The translations under genes were made by a program, and so were the position numbers. A DNA stretch of 35,862 bases from a virus, in the IMG/VR virus record IMGVR_UViG_3300034092_002828, positions 1 through 35,862 of that record; one strand, written 5' to 3'. The notes beneath the pieces were generated by a model. That model was not told where the DNA came from. It saw only the letters and a program-made list of their open reading frames with translations, and searched no databases. Positions 12,755 to 21,347 of this stretch are shown here, piece by piece; positions within the stretch are counted from its first letter, which is position 1, and each line of letters begins with the position of its first letter.

Positions 12755-13293
12755 TAATCAACTCGCTTCGACGGTCGCGGAATAGACCAATGAACACATC
12801 CGCATCGGACCACAATCTTTCCGTGTTTCTTCTCTAAGCGTTCCCCAGTCCAGCCATCTAGGATATGGACCTGTCGCGTTCCAGCGGTCCCGATCTCATC
12901 GTGGTGAGCCCCTTTATGTCGGGCAGGGAGTCCGGCGAAAGTACATTCGAGTTCTGGTCCTAACTCATTCGGGAGAATTGCAACCGCCCATTTTTGGGTA
13001 TCGCTTTCAGGCTTCCAGACAAAGCCGCGCTTGTGTCCGTCTTTAGGGTTCCTAGCCCCGCATTTGACTTGTACGGGCTCTTTGTTTTCAACGAGTACAA
13101 TCGGTGCAGGGGTTGGTGTCGGTGCCGCTGTTGGGGCAACTAGGGGCTCTATCGTCGGCGTGGGACTCGGTGCAACCGATGGCCCGGCAGAACTCTTGGA
13201 GTGACGTTGTATCGCACTCAACACTTGTTCTGCTACTTTCAGGTGTTCCGCTGAGCAAGCTGTCAAAAGAATGAGAGGGAGTAGTTTTTTCAT
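12754..13293 (-). CDS. Pro-rich lipoprotein in the lysis region
   Basis: This 179-residue protein starts at the ATG at 13293, placed behind GGAGAAAACTCG. The N-terminus MKKLLPLILLTACS is a lipoprotein signal with the lipobox LTAC. A Pro/Thr/Ala-rich linker follows (about residues 35-70, with PTPTIEP and PTPTPAPIV). The C-terminal domain (about 78-179) has five Cys, including KCGARNPKDGHKRG and RCGCVHWSI, and His-rich HKGAHHDE. Its location after the endolysin suggests an outer-spanin-like lipoprotein bridging to the outer membrane. However, it is longer than typical Rz1 and has a folded domain, so another periplasmic or wall-binding role is possible. Confidence 0.65.
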   Translation of the reverse strand: MKKLLPLILLTACSAEHLKVAEQVLSAIQRHSKSSAGPSVAPSPTPTIEPLVAPTAAPTPTPAPIVLVENKEPVQVKCGARNPKDGHKRGFVWKPESDTQKWAVAILPNELGPELECTFAGLPARHKGAHHDEIGTAGTRQVHILDGWTGERLEKKHGKIVVRCGCVHWSIPRPSKRVD

Positions 13294-13301
13294 CGAGTTT
13301 T

Positions 13302-13377
13302 CTCCATTTTCCCCTCCCCTCACCCATCGGGGGACCCTCTTCACCCACTTTTTGACTAAAACCGAGCCAAAATGGAG
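13302..13377 (-). repeat. 9-bp inverted repeat upstream of the lipoprotein gene
   Basis: CTCCATTTT at 13302-13310 and AAAATGGAG at 13369-13377 are perfect inverted copies enclosing a C-rich and T-rich loop of about 58 bp. They fill the gap between the lipoprotein start and the tiny Lys/Gly gene. The pairing could hide or expose the lipoprotein ribosome-binding site, whose GGAG overlaps one arm. Confidence 0.4.
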
Positions 13378-13397
13378 CGGGAGAGGGTAGGGGAGAG

Positions 13398-13454
13398 TTA
13401 CTTCTTGCCACCTTTGCCGCCTTTTTTACCGCCTTTCTTTCCGCCGCATGCCAT
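13398..13454 (-). CDS. 18-residue Lys/Gly peptide
   Basis: The minus strand reads MACGGKKGGKKGGKGGKK and then TAA. The ATG at 13454 is preceded by AATAGGAGGCTTT, among the best Shine-Dalgarno matches in the late operon, which is the main reason to take so short a frame seriously. The peptide is strongly basic, with one Cys at position 3 and a KKGG repeat. It sits between the holin-like gene and the lipoprotein gene, so a membrane or lysis role is possible. An upstream peptide that controls translation of the next gene is the alternative. Confidence 0.5.
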   Translation of the reverse strand: MACGGKKGGKKGGKGGKK

Positions 13455-13462
13455 AAAGCCTC

Positions 13463-13645
13463 CTATTTTTTGCTTGAGAAAAACTGAACCAATTTCAGTA
13501 CAGTCCCGATTAGTGCTAGTACCAACCCGATTGGCTCACCGACTCCGATTAGGTTAGCGGGAAGGTCAATCGTCTGAGCGAGAGACAAGAGCCCCGCGCT
13601 TGACGCGAAACTGGCATTTGCTACTGCATTTGTTTTATCTGACAT
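13463..13645 (-). CDS. Holin-like small membrane protein
   Basis: This 60-residue protein starts 11 bp inside the end of the endolysin gene, behind a GGGG site. Residues 14-27 (FASSAGLLSLAQTI) are mildly hydrophobic. Residues 32-55 (LIGVGEPIGLVLALIGTVLK) form a clear membrane segment, and the tail FFSSKK is basic. Size, topology and place beside the lysozyme fit a holin that releases the endolysin. No specific holin family is recognised. Confidence 0.6.
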   Translation of the reverse strand: MSDKTNAVANASFASSAGLLSLAQTIDLPANLIGVGEPIGLVLALIGTVLKLVQFFSSKK

Positions 13646-14078
13646 AAATCCCCGTTTTCATCATTTCAGCTAATCTCCGGGCGCGCTTTCCTGTTTGCTT
13701 CGCCCACCTTGAGTTTAACATGTGGTCCGCCGCTTCTGCCCAATTTTTTTCTCTGACAGCTGCAAGGGTATCGGTAAATTTAGCAAATCCTCCGGCACCC
13801 ATCTGAAAGACCATCGAGGTCAAAACATCTTGCCGAACCTCGTCCATCTCGGCCCAAACCGGACCAACCACCTTCTCGGCAGAGCCTTGGGATTTCGCAA
13901 TATCGTGTCTTAACTGAACAAAGATGGCTTGATCACAAAGGCCGTTTGCTTCTAAATTGAAGCCCACGCCGATGGTAAGCTTCCCCCGTGGGCATGTGTA
14001 CATCCGATTGTGGAACCCCTCATCTCGAATGAGCATTTTCATCAACGGCGTGTTCTCTAACGATTTCGAATCGGCCAT
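13635..14078 (-). CDS. Endolysin, T4-type lysozyme (GH24)
   Basis: This 147-residue protein has a canonical GH24 active site: Glu20 (RDEGF), Cys29 eight residues on, where T4 lysozyme has Asp20, and Thr35 in KLTIGVGFNLE. Cys at that place occurs in many related phage lysozymes. SMVFQMGAGGFAKFTDTLAA and HMLNSRWAKQTGKRARRL match the C-terminal lobe of T4 lysozyme. It cuts the peptidoglycan glycan chain. No signal peptide or anchor is seen, so it depends on a holin. The start at 14078 lies 59 bp inside the previous gene and has AGGGATG upstream. Confidence 0.9.
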   Translation of the reverse strand: MADSKSLENTPLMKMLIRDEGFHNRMYTCPRGKLTIGVGFNLEANGLCDQAIFVQLRHDIAKSQGSAEKVVGPVWAEMDEVRQDVLTSMVFQMGAGGFAKFTDTLAAVREKNWAEAADHMLNSRWAKQTGKRARRLAEMMKTGIYVR

Positions 14079-14406
14079 TTTTCATCCCTGCGCTATAGCC
14101 TAGTAGGTTAAGAATTAAGAGCGTCACGGCAAGCGTAAAGCCCCCGACTTGTATCAAGTGAGCTGGTCGATGACTCTGAATCGCTTGCGTTGTGAGTGAG
14201 GTTATCTGTGAGATTAAGGCACTCTGGCGAGTCTCGATAGCCGCTAAGTCCGAGCGTATCTCTGCCACGGATTGAGCTTGCATGGTCAAACTCGTTGGCA
14301 GAGTGGAAAGAGCGGTCACGTTCCGAGTTAGTTCGACAATCGCCTCGGTCTGAGTTCGAAGGTGTTCGACTACATCGCATAGGTTTACCCGCTCTTCCTC
14401 GGTCAT
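14020..14406 (-). CDS. Coiled-coil membrane protein, lysis cassette
   Basis: This 128-residue protein has a helical N-terminal 80 residues with heptads (VVEHLRTQTEAIVELTRNVT, IRSDLAAIETRQSALISQIT). One membrane segment follows at about 83-105 (IQVGGFTLAVTLLILNLLGY), then a polar tail. A long coiled coil on one transmembrane helix resembles hemolysin-XhlA-type holin accessory proteins. An inner-spanin-like role is also possible, though spanins usually have the anchor first. The start comes right after the fibre stop (TAAATG) with AGAGGGGGC before it. Confidence 0.65.
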   Translation of the reverse strand: MTEEERVNLCDVVEHLRTQTEAIVELTRNVTALSTLPTSLTMQAQSVAEIRSDLAAIETRQSALISQITSLTTQAIQSHRPAHLIQVGGFTLAVTLLILNLLGYSAGMKNGRFEIVREHAVDENAHSR

Positions 14407-15570
14407 TTATGCCCCCTCTAGGATTGCCACCTTTGCCTCAAGTGCTTCTACTTTAGCGGTCAGCTCTTTGACGGCGGCAACAAGAACCGTAGTCAGTTTG
14501 CCGTAATCAACGGCCTGATAAATTGGATCCCCGTTTGCATCCACGGCATCTTTTGCCCCTGTCACAGCTTCAGGAATAACAGCTTGTAATTCGTGAGCAA
14601 TAAACCCAAACCCCTCTGAGTTGTCCGCACTCCATTCCCACTGGCTTGGCGATAATGCTTTGACTTTGGTTAGTCCGTTAGGGAACGGTTGAACATTGTT
14701 TTTTAAACGGTAATCGGAGGTGGTGTTAAATGCAGTTGCCGCTGCCGTAGTACCAATTGAACCAATCGAAGTACCCGCCGCATTTTGAAACAATATGGCG
14801 GTGGTCACGTCTGTGGCTGGACGCATCCCAATACCATACTCGGTCCCTGTTCCAACGTATGCAATTTGAGCAGCGCAAAGAGCGGTGTTAAAAGTAGAGC
14901 TATTACTGGAGCCTCTGAATTGAACCGTCCCGGCATTTGTTACCCGCATCCTTTCAAAGTTTTGTGTTATAAATGGGATGCTCGCATTGTCGATACACGC
15001 AATGTTAAAATTTCCAGTTCCTCTATGAGTAATTTCCGATTCGCCGTTAGCTCCTGCATTTCTAATTGCTCTAAGTCCAAAATCGGAATAGGTCGTATCG
15101 GCAACAAAATCCAATAATGAACCACCTGACGCAGTCCTACCGACACCAATTTGAACTGCGCAAACCTCATTTGACGTGCTACTACTGCCCACGTTCAAAA
15201 TCGCACCCGGGCTAGTGACGCTGAATTCTCCAAGGGAGCTTACCCTAACTCTTTCAACCCCACCCGTAGCAATGGCATAAGTATTGGCCGCAGGACTAAA
15301 CGCGCCTGTGTCGGTGTCGTTATTGGCCGTATAAGCTGGTGCAGCGGCACTCCCTCCAGCTACGTTTGACGGTCTAAATCCGCCGAAGTTAAGATCGGCA
15401 GTACAGCTGTTTTGCCCGTCTTTCGTTAAGCACTGGTTGATACCCGCCGCAAAGTCGTTGTCTTGCGTATCGTGGCGCGTTGCATCAATCGCAATTCCAG
15501 CCACCGCGTCGCCAGTCCAGCCGCCTGTACCTGCATTGCTCTTTGTATAGGTTCCGCCGCTCCAGCTCAT
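14407..15570 (-). CDS. Tail fibre with S74 intramolecular chaperone
   Basis: This 387-residue protein starts behind AAAGGAGAATAATC. The first 270 residues are Gly/Ser/Thr/Ala-rich beta-repeat sequence typical of fibre shafts. The end is an S74-type domain: SDYRLKNNVQPF (about 285-296, with the Ser-Asp of the self-cleavage site), LTKVKALSPSQWEWS, GFGFIAHELQAVIPEAV, and a final coiled coil (VKELTAKVEALEAKVAILEG). The chaperone folds the trimer and is usually released by cleavage. Its place after the ejection-protein genes corresponds to the tailspike in P22. It is the probable host-binding protein. Confidence 0.85.
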   Translation of the reverse strand: MSWSGGTYTKSNAGTGGWTGDAVAGIAIDATRHDTQDNDFAAGINQCLTKDGQNSCTADLNFGGFRPSNVAGGSAAAPAYTANNDTDTGAFSPAANTYAIATGGVERVRVSSLGEFSVTSPGAILNVGSSSTSNEVCAVQIGVGRTASGGSLLDFVADTTYSDFGLRAIRNAGANGESEITHRGTGNFNIACIDNASIPFITQNFERMRVTNAGTVQFRGSSNSSTFNTALCAAQIAYVGTGTEYGIGMRPATDVTTAILFQNAAGTSIGSIGTTAAATAFNTTSDYRLKNNVQPFPNGLTKVKALSPSQWEWSADNSEGFGFIAHELQAVIPEAVTGAKDAVDANGDPIYQAVDYGKLTTVLVAAVKELTAKVEALEAKVAILEGA

Positions 15571-15572
15571 GA

Positions 15573-17783
15573 TTATTCTCCTTTTAGGTATTGAAGGCCG
15601 CTCGTTGACAACGCCGTGCTTAGTTCTTTTTGAATGTAGCTATTAAATAAACTATCAATCTTTTCACGTCCGGCTTTGGTCTTTTGAAGATCACGTAAAA
15701 ACATCTGACTTGCTTTTAGCTTTGTCACTGCATCGTCGCCTTGGCTAAACAAGTACTTAGCAATCTCCTTGTCTGTAATAGGGTTATTCTTTGTTCCAAG
15801 AACGCTCTTTGCGGTATCAACTATCCAGCTTCGTACCCCACGCTTACCCGAAACGAAGTTCAAAAAGCTATCAACGTTATCGGCAATCGTTGTTTCGTTT
15901 AACTCTCGAATTTGTCTTGCCATCTCTTGCCGTGGCTGAGTAGGGGAGCCACCTAGTATTTTGTTTTTGAACTTAACAAAGTCGGTTAGCCGCCTTACTT
16001 GACCAAGCATCTTTGTGGCGCGTTCCTCTCCAACTAGTGCCACCATCTTTTGAAAGCGTTCGTTCCCTTTTTCAAACGGGGCATTGATTAATCTCTGACC
16101 TTGTTCTTGGCTGTAAGCTCGTTCAATCGCACCTGCTACTGAGCGTTTTATCTTATCAACGGCTTCTTGCCCGCCTTGCTTTTCTACAGCGTTTACAATC
16201 ATCTTAAAGGAATCTGGGTCTACCTCAGAACTCATTAAACGCTCGCCCGGCTGCCCTAAAGGTCCACCGCTTAGGATGTTTTGAACTTGTTGTTCAACAT
16301 CCGCACTCATTCCTTTTGCTTCTGGTGCAGCTTCTTTATAAGCTAATCTTCTTTGCGGCAAGTCGGGATTCCGAGCCACTAATTCATCCTCAATAGTCTC
16401 AAGGAGCTTCCTTCCTGGAATATCTGCAATTTTTATTTGCGTTTCTTCTAGGTATTTTCGTGGGTTCTTTAATGCTTGTTTTAATTGCGAGGCTACTTGG
16501 TTCGCAACTTCTTGACTTCTAATATCTGGAGCCGCTTCCCCCTTCGGATAGGTTGTAGCAATATAATTGCGGGCAAGAGATTGATAAGTAGGATCTTCTG
16601 ATGCCCGTGTAATTTCAGGAGAAAATTCAATCTTTGGTGGCAATGCTTCCTGTCTGTATGGTTGATTTATCCCAAACTGACGGGGGACCTCTTCTTGTCC
16701 ATATTCATTAACAACGCGATAAGGGACCTCTTCCTTAAATGCTCCCTGATAGATTTCTTTGCCGCGAGCTGATAGTGCCTGTTGCCCTTTTTGTAAAGTT
16801 TCTTCGAGAGCTTCGTATCCTTCTCGCTGAGATGGTAAGAAGCCTTCTGATTTACCCAAGGGCTCCATAATCATTCCCATTTGCTGGTTAAGAGTCTCAG
16901 GGGAGGTCCGACCCTCTAATGCCTGAGTAGCAATTTCAAGCCCCGCTGGTCCTTGAGCATACGTTCCAGCAATACCTTGGGTAACTGGCCCTAGTGATTC
17001 GGCAACGGTCTCCATTCCGCCTTGTCCGGCTTCTGCTGCTAATCTTTGGGACTCAATAGCTTGTTGAATCTTTTCGGGTGTCATGCCCGCCACTTCTTCC
17101 TTGCCGAGCGTTTCAACTATTTGTTGCTCGCCTGGCGTTAGAGCGGTACTGGGCATCTTTGTATTTGGAATCCCAAGCTTTGAGCCTAAATACGAAGGTA
17201 GTCCAGTTCGACTGAGACCACTGCCCAATGCCATCATTCCACCAGCACCAGCCGCCTCAACTCCGCCACTTAAAATACGTTCGACCATATCCGCCTCGGG
17301 ACTAGGTCGAGAAGAACCCTTCACAAATGATTCAAGTAAATTAGTAATAACCGGAGACTTTAAGGCAGCTTCTCCGCCTTTTGATAGTACTTCTTGTATC
17401 ACAGGAAGAGCTTTGCCAGTTGCTTGTGCAGCTTCGCCTAGTCCTGCGGCCCTCTTATAAATGCCCATTGGGGTAAAGGCCCCAAGAGCTTCATATCCTA
17501 ATGCAGTTTTCGGGTTTTCTTGCCGATACTGATTTGCAAGGTTTCTTAGGTCAGCCGCTTCAACATTTGGGATAAGCCCTGCCAATGCATCAAGAGTGTA
17601 ATCTCCTGCAGGAGAAAACGCGCTTCCCATTGCAAGGATATTACCTGCAAAATCTTTGCCTCTTTCCGTTGCCCAATCCTGTATCCCTGAAAAATATCCA
17701 GTATCTTGAGGACCGTCATCAACTTCAACGTCAACTATTGAGCCGTCATCTAGTTCGACTGTAACAATTTTTTTATTTGCCAT
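15573..17783 (-). CDS. Large internal/ejection virion protein candidate
   Basis: This 736-residue protein starts behind GTAAGGTAACGAC. It opens with a small acidic beta region (VTVELDDGSIVDVEVDDGP). An Ala/Gly-rich part at about 30-240 follows (GGVEAAGAGGMMALGSGL). The rest is long Gln/Glu-rich helical sequence. There is no enzyme motif. Its size, place between the hub and fibre genes and amphipathic composition match the proteins podoviruses eject into the cell envelope, in the position of P22 gp16 or gp20. That assignment rests on gene order. Confidence 0.6.
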   Translation of the reverse strand: MANKKIVTVELDDGSIVDVEVDDGPQDTGYFSGIQDWATERGKDFAGNILAMGSAFSPAGDYTLDALAGLIPNVEAADLRNLANQYRQENPKTALGYEALGAFTPMGIYKRAAGLGEAAQATGKALPVIQEVLSKGGEAALKSPVITNLLESFVKGSSRPSPEADMVERILSGGVEAAGAGGMMALGSGLSRTGLPSYLGSKLGIPNTKMPSTALTPGEQQIVETLGKEEVAGMTPEKIQQAIESQRLAAEAGQGGMETVAESLGPVTQGIAGTYAQGPAGLEIATQALEGRTSPETLNQQMGMIMEPLGKSEGFLPSQREGYEALEETLQKGQQALSARGKEIYQGAFKEEVPYRVVNEYGQEEVPRQFGINQPYRQEALPPKIEFSPEITRASEDPTYQSLARNYIATTYPKGEAAPDIRSQEVANQVASQLKQALKNPRKYLEETQIKIADIPGRKLLETIEDELVARNPDLPQRRLAYKEAAPEAKGMSADVEQQVQNILSGGPLGQPGERLMSSEVDPDSFKMIVNAVEKQGGQEAVDKIKRSVAGAIERAYSQEQGQRLINAPFEKGNERFQKMVALVGEERATKMLGQVRRLTDFVKFKNKILGGSPTQPRQEMARQIRELNETTIADNVDSFLNFVSGKRGVRSWIVDTAKSVLGTKNNPITDKEIAKYLFSQGDDAVTKLKASQMFLRDLQKTKAGREKIDSLFNSYIQKELSTALSTSGLQYLKGE

Positions 17784-17787
17784 GTCG

Positions 17788-19884
17788 TTACCTTACGTTA
17801 ATGATTCTGGCCGAGCTGCCAAATTTTTTAGCGATATTGGCTCTTAGGTCATCAGATATCTTCATTCGTCCAGTACTTTCTGCTAATGACGTCCCTCCAC
17901 CACTTTCCATTAATTCATCCATTGCGTAAGACCTAATTGGCTTGGTTGAGCCATTTAAGTAATCGCTACGGAATTGCTCATTCCCCTTATTTAATTGGAG
18001 AAGAGCTGCATTTGAAAAGCGTTGTTTTGCTTTCATTAGTGCATTCAAGCCCCTTAATTGTTCTGCTGTTAAAGGAGTAGATACCCCTAAATAACTTGCT
18101 GCATTATTTTTTAAATTTCCTAATTTGGAATTTAAAATTTGCCACGCCGCATCAAGTTCTTTTGGGTATACAACGCTATTGTCAAGACCTTGAATGAAAA
18201 GCTTTACCCCTGTTTGTTGAGCATTTAACAATGCGGGTTTACTTAAAGGCTGTCCAAGCTCGTCTGTGGTTGTGTTTAAAAGCCGTATTGCACTTTTAAC
18301 CGAATCCTTTGATCTGGTTGCCGAATTATATTGATCGCGATGGGCTGATAAGTACTGCTGGTCTGCTTCTTGAATAAGTTGCTGATTAGCTCTTTTTGTT
18401 TCTCTCTCTGCTCTATTAAGGGTTGCTCGTCCTGATATTCCTGCTATTTCTTCGGGGCTCATGGTTGCTGCTTGAGTGGGCGTAGCCGTTGGAGTTGCAA
18501 GAGCTTTTGCCACTTGGTCGGTTGATGGAGTTGTAATCGTAGTCGCATAGTCCTCAGCGCGTTTTTCAGCATCTGGAACGCCTAAAATTTTCAGCGTATC
18601 TCTAACTTGGGCAGGGGTTGTCACTCCTTCAACTATAGAATCGCTTGTCGGACTAGCACTAAAAGATTGGCCCAACTTTCCTAACTCAGACTGAAGGCCC
18701 TCAACCGTACTATTTAAATTGGCTTTTTTCGTTTCTAGTTCAATCAATCTACGATTAAATTGGTCGAGCTGGTCAGGAGTAAACCCTCGTACGTTTGTAT
18801 TTTTTAGTTGATTGATTTCTCTTTCTATCGCATCTCGATTTCTTTGCGTTAAAACGGCTTGGCTAGTTAATACCTGTCGTTGTTGATTAATATTTGGAGC
18901 GGCAAATTTTTGTTTGCTAGCTTCAACCTCGGCTGCTTTTATCTCATTTGCTCGTTGACGAATTTGAATATCGCTCGCGCCCGATTCAATATCCTGTTGA
19001 AGCTTATCTTTTAAGAATGCTAATTTTGCATCTGCCATTTCTCGCTGAGATTGAACCGCAGCTTTCCTAGCTTCTAGGTCAGCCAGTTTGAATTGGCTTT
19101 CCTGTTCTTTCGCTAACAACTGCCCCGCAACCCCCGCCATTGCTGGATTCTGCCGCATGAACTCAGCTAGGCGTTCGTTTCGAGAGAGAGGAGTAGGGGT
19201 TTGCGAAGGCAGTTTATCGAACCGAATTTCCTGCGTTTGCTCTAAATCTGACTTTGTAAGTGGTGCCGCTCCCGCCGGCATTGGTAGGTTTTGTATGTAG
19301 TCTTCTTTCCTTGCTGGCGGTTCCGAATATGGCATCGGCAATTTCTGCATCGGGTCGGATGATTCTGCCCCAACTGTTGACGGCGCTGCTCCTGTAAAGA
19401 TCTGATACAACTCCGAAGTAGCTTTCTGCTTTGCCGCTTCATCGGAGGCTTTGCCGTACCCTGTAGCCACCGCTCCAAGAATGCCAGCCAGCATATTATA
19501 GCGGTTTGCTTTCTCTCGTTCTTCGCGGCTTGCTCCGGCCCGTGGTGTGGCCCTAAAAGACGATGCAAGGCTACCCAATACTTGCGGCCAAACGCTTGGC
19601 CCTGTGTAGCCTGTAGGCCCGCTGCTACTGCCGCCGAAGATGCTTCCAAGCGAGTCCATTATCCCGCCGCCTTCAGATACGGGGTTCTTTGAAACAGGGC
19701 TATCACTGCCGAATATGGACGATAGGAACCCACCGCCCTGACCTCCGGTTGTCGGTGCGGTTCCGCTGCTGAAGATTGGCCCAAGAATCCCACTTAGGCC
19801 ACTTGCTGCGCCTCCGGCGTTGCCTTGGCTCGCGTTGTATGCGGTCAATCCGAGATTAAGAATATCAGCCAAATCTATCGCCAT
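17788..19884 (-). CDS. Large virion protein, likely ejected
   Basis: This 698-residue protein has AAGGGGATAAC before its ATG. The first 90 residues are Gly/Ser-rich and hydrophobic (SGLSGILGPIFSSG, GGGIMDSLGSIFGG), of the sort that could insert in membranes. A Gln/Ala/Lys-rich region with long predicted coiled coils follows (about 255-400). The C-terminal domain (about 510-690) carries LDAAWQILNSKLGNLKNN and FRSDYLNGSTKPIRSY. It probably forms part of the ejection apparatus with its two neighbours. The call rests on position and composition. Confidence 0.6.
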   Translation of the reverse strand: MAIDLADILNLGLTAYNASQGNAGGAASGLSGILGPIFSSGTAPTTGGQGGGFLSSIFGSDSPVSKNPVSEGGGIMDSLGSIFGGSSSGPTGYTGPSVWPQVLGSLASSFRATPRAGASREEREKANRYNMLAGILGAVATGYGKASDEAAKQKATSELYQIFTGAAPSTVGAESSDPMQKLPMPYSEPPARKEDYIQNLPMPAGAAPLTKSDLEQTQEIRFDKLPSQTPTPLSRNERLAEFMRQNPAMAGVAGQLLAKEQESQFKLADLEARKAAVQSQREMADAKLAFLKDKLQQDIESGASDIQIRQRANEIKAAEVEASKQKFAAPNINQQRQVLTSQAVLTQRNRDAIEREINQLKNTNVRGFTPDQLDQFNRRLIELETKKANLNSTVEGLQSELGKLGQSFSASPTSDSIVEGVTTPAQVRDTLKILGVPDAEKRAEDYATTITTPSTDQVAKALATPTATPTQAATMSPEEIAGISGRATLNRAERETKRANQQLIQEADQQYLSAHRDQYNSATRSKDSVKSAIRLLNTTTDELGQPLSKPALLNAQQTGVKLFIQGLDNSVVYPKELDAAWQILNSKLGNLKNNAASYLGVSTPLTAEQLRGLNALMKAKQRFSNAALLQLNKGNEQFRSDYLNGSTKPIRSYAMDELMESGGGTSLAESTGRMKISDDLRANIAKKFGSSARIINVR

Positions 19885-19893
19885 GTTATCCCC

Positions 19894-21345
19894 TTATTGC
19901 TGAAAGCCTACATCAATTCCGCTTGGTCCGCCTTGAATTGTGTTCTGGGCGATTTCTTGAAGGCGGCCTGGTGGAATATTAAACTCTGCCCCCATTTTTT
20001 GAAGACTGTCGATCCATCCACCTGTTCGGCCTGTTATCCTTGCTTTTTCCAGAGCTGCTATAGAATCTGGACTTTGTCCTGCGTTCTGCGCTGAAATGGC
20101 CAAACGCTTTAAGGCTTCTTCGGCTTTATTGTTGCGTACGAGTTCGGCAAAATCGCGCTTGTCTTTTGCAGTCAACCAATTGAAGTTTCTCAAAGTCTGA
20201 TTAAATTCGATTCTCCATTGCCTTTCAGCTTGTGTTTGTTGTCGAATCGCCAGTTTCATTTGTTGGTCAAATTGTTCTTGATTCACTCCAAGCTTTCGCA
20301 TTTCCATCCCGAAATTACGGTAGGACTCCTTCTCGCTCTGGTTTGCAGCAATTAAGGTATTCCGCTCTTGGCCTGTTAGATTCAATCGGGCTAGTCCTGC
20401 GCTGGTATCACGGTCAAAGCCCATTTTGTTAAGTTCCCCAGCTTGCCGTAGCTGTTCGCCCGCAAGAGGGGTGATTGCTCCGATAGCTCCTTGAATCTCG
20501 CCTGCTCGTTGCTGTTGTGCGCCTAATTCAGCTTGATATCGCTGCTGCGCTTGGTTCATCAAGTTTTGAGTCGACGTGTTTGCGACGTTTCGAGCTTCGT
20601 TCCGGAGGCTTGCTTGTTCGTCGGAAGCTTGCTTATTTAGAGCTTGCATCTCCCTCATGTAAGCCTCTGAGCCTACTGGAATGCCTCGGTTTACTAGCTC
20701 GGCTTCCCGTTGCGCTTGTCGCTGTTGCTGCATCTCACCCACACCTGTTTGTAGGTCGGCAAGAGTCTGCGAATAGATGTTATTGAAGAACTGGCCCGCT
20801 TCTTGTTCAGTCGGCATCTTTGTCGTTGGGGTCCATTGCCCCGCGCTTTGGAGATTTCCCATCAGTGAGCTGATGAGATTGGGGTCAACGTACGTCTGAA
20901 GGTTCGCGGTATAATCCCCAATGTTTGTATCAAACAAATCGCCTTCGCTTGGAAGTTCGGGCAAGGGTTGATACGTTGGGCCTTCTTCTGGTGCCGCAGT
21001 GGTTGGAGCTGTAGTCGTTGCGCCTTGGTCAGCTGGCGGTGTTGTTGCTGCGGGTGGCGTAACAGTCAAACCTCCGCCCGTAGGAGGTGGAACCTTAGTT
21101 CGGGTCTTTATAGCGTTCTGGATTTGCCCCGCAAGAGCCCTACGCCGCTGCATGGATGCTGCATCAGTCTTCCCCGCAAGCCCTCGGTATTCCGTCATCG
21201 CCGTGTTGTATGGGTTAGTCCCATAGTCCAGCGGTGGCGGTGTTGTAGGGGTCTTGGTCGTCGCTGCCGCTGTGGTAGGCTTTGCCTTCGGTACCGGAGT
21301 GGCAACGGGTCGAGGGTTCATTGGGTTTGTGCGAGGCACTGCCAT
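19894..21345 (-). CDS. Virion protein with Gln-rich coiled coil
   Basis: This 483-residue protein has a Pro/Thr/Ala-rich N-terminal segment (about 1-45). At about 46-85 lies a short motif (MTEYRGLAG, MQRRRALAGQIQN) that recurs in the small protein encoded just upstream. A second Pro/Thr-rich linker follows, and then a Gln/Glu/Arg-rich coiled coil (about 190-420, with QQQRQAQREAELVNRGIP and QTQAERQWRIEFNQTLRNFN). It is a likely component of the ejection or tail-hub complex. No family is recognised. Confidence 0.6.
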   Translation of the reverse strand: MAVPRTNPMNPRPVATPVPKAKPTTAAATTKTPTTPPPLDYGTNPYNTAMTEYRGLAGKTDAASMQRRRALAGQIQNAIKTRTKVPPPTGGGLTVTPPAATTPPADQGATTTAPTTAAPEEGPTYQPLPELPSEGDLFDTNIGDYTANLQTYVDPNLISSLMGNLQSAGQWTPTTKMPTEQEAGQFFNNIYSQTLADLQTGVGEMQQQRQAQREAELVNRGIPVGSEAYMREMQALNKQASDEQASLRNEARNVANTSTQNLMNQAQQRYQAELGAQQQRAGEIQGAIGAITPLAGEQLRQAGELNKMGFDRDTSAGLARLNLTGQERNTLIAANQSEKESYRNFGMEMRKLGVNQEQFDQQMKLAIRQQTQAERQWRIEFNQTLRNFNWLTAKDKRDFAELVRNNKAEEALKRLAISAQNAGQSPDSIAALEKARITGRTGGWIDSLQKMGAEFNIPPGRLQEIAQNTIQGGPSGIDVGFQQ

Positions 21346-21347
21346 GT

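Noticed and set aside
20935-20960. Extra iteron-like GTATCAAAC on the late strand
   Set aside because: It is a single partial match inside a coding region without neighbours or phasing.
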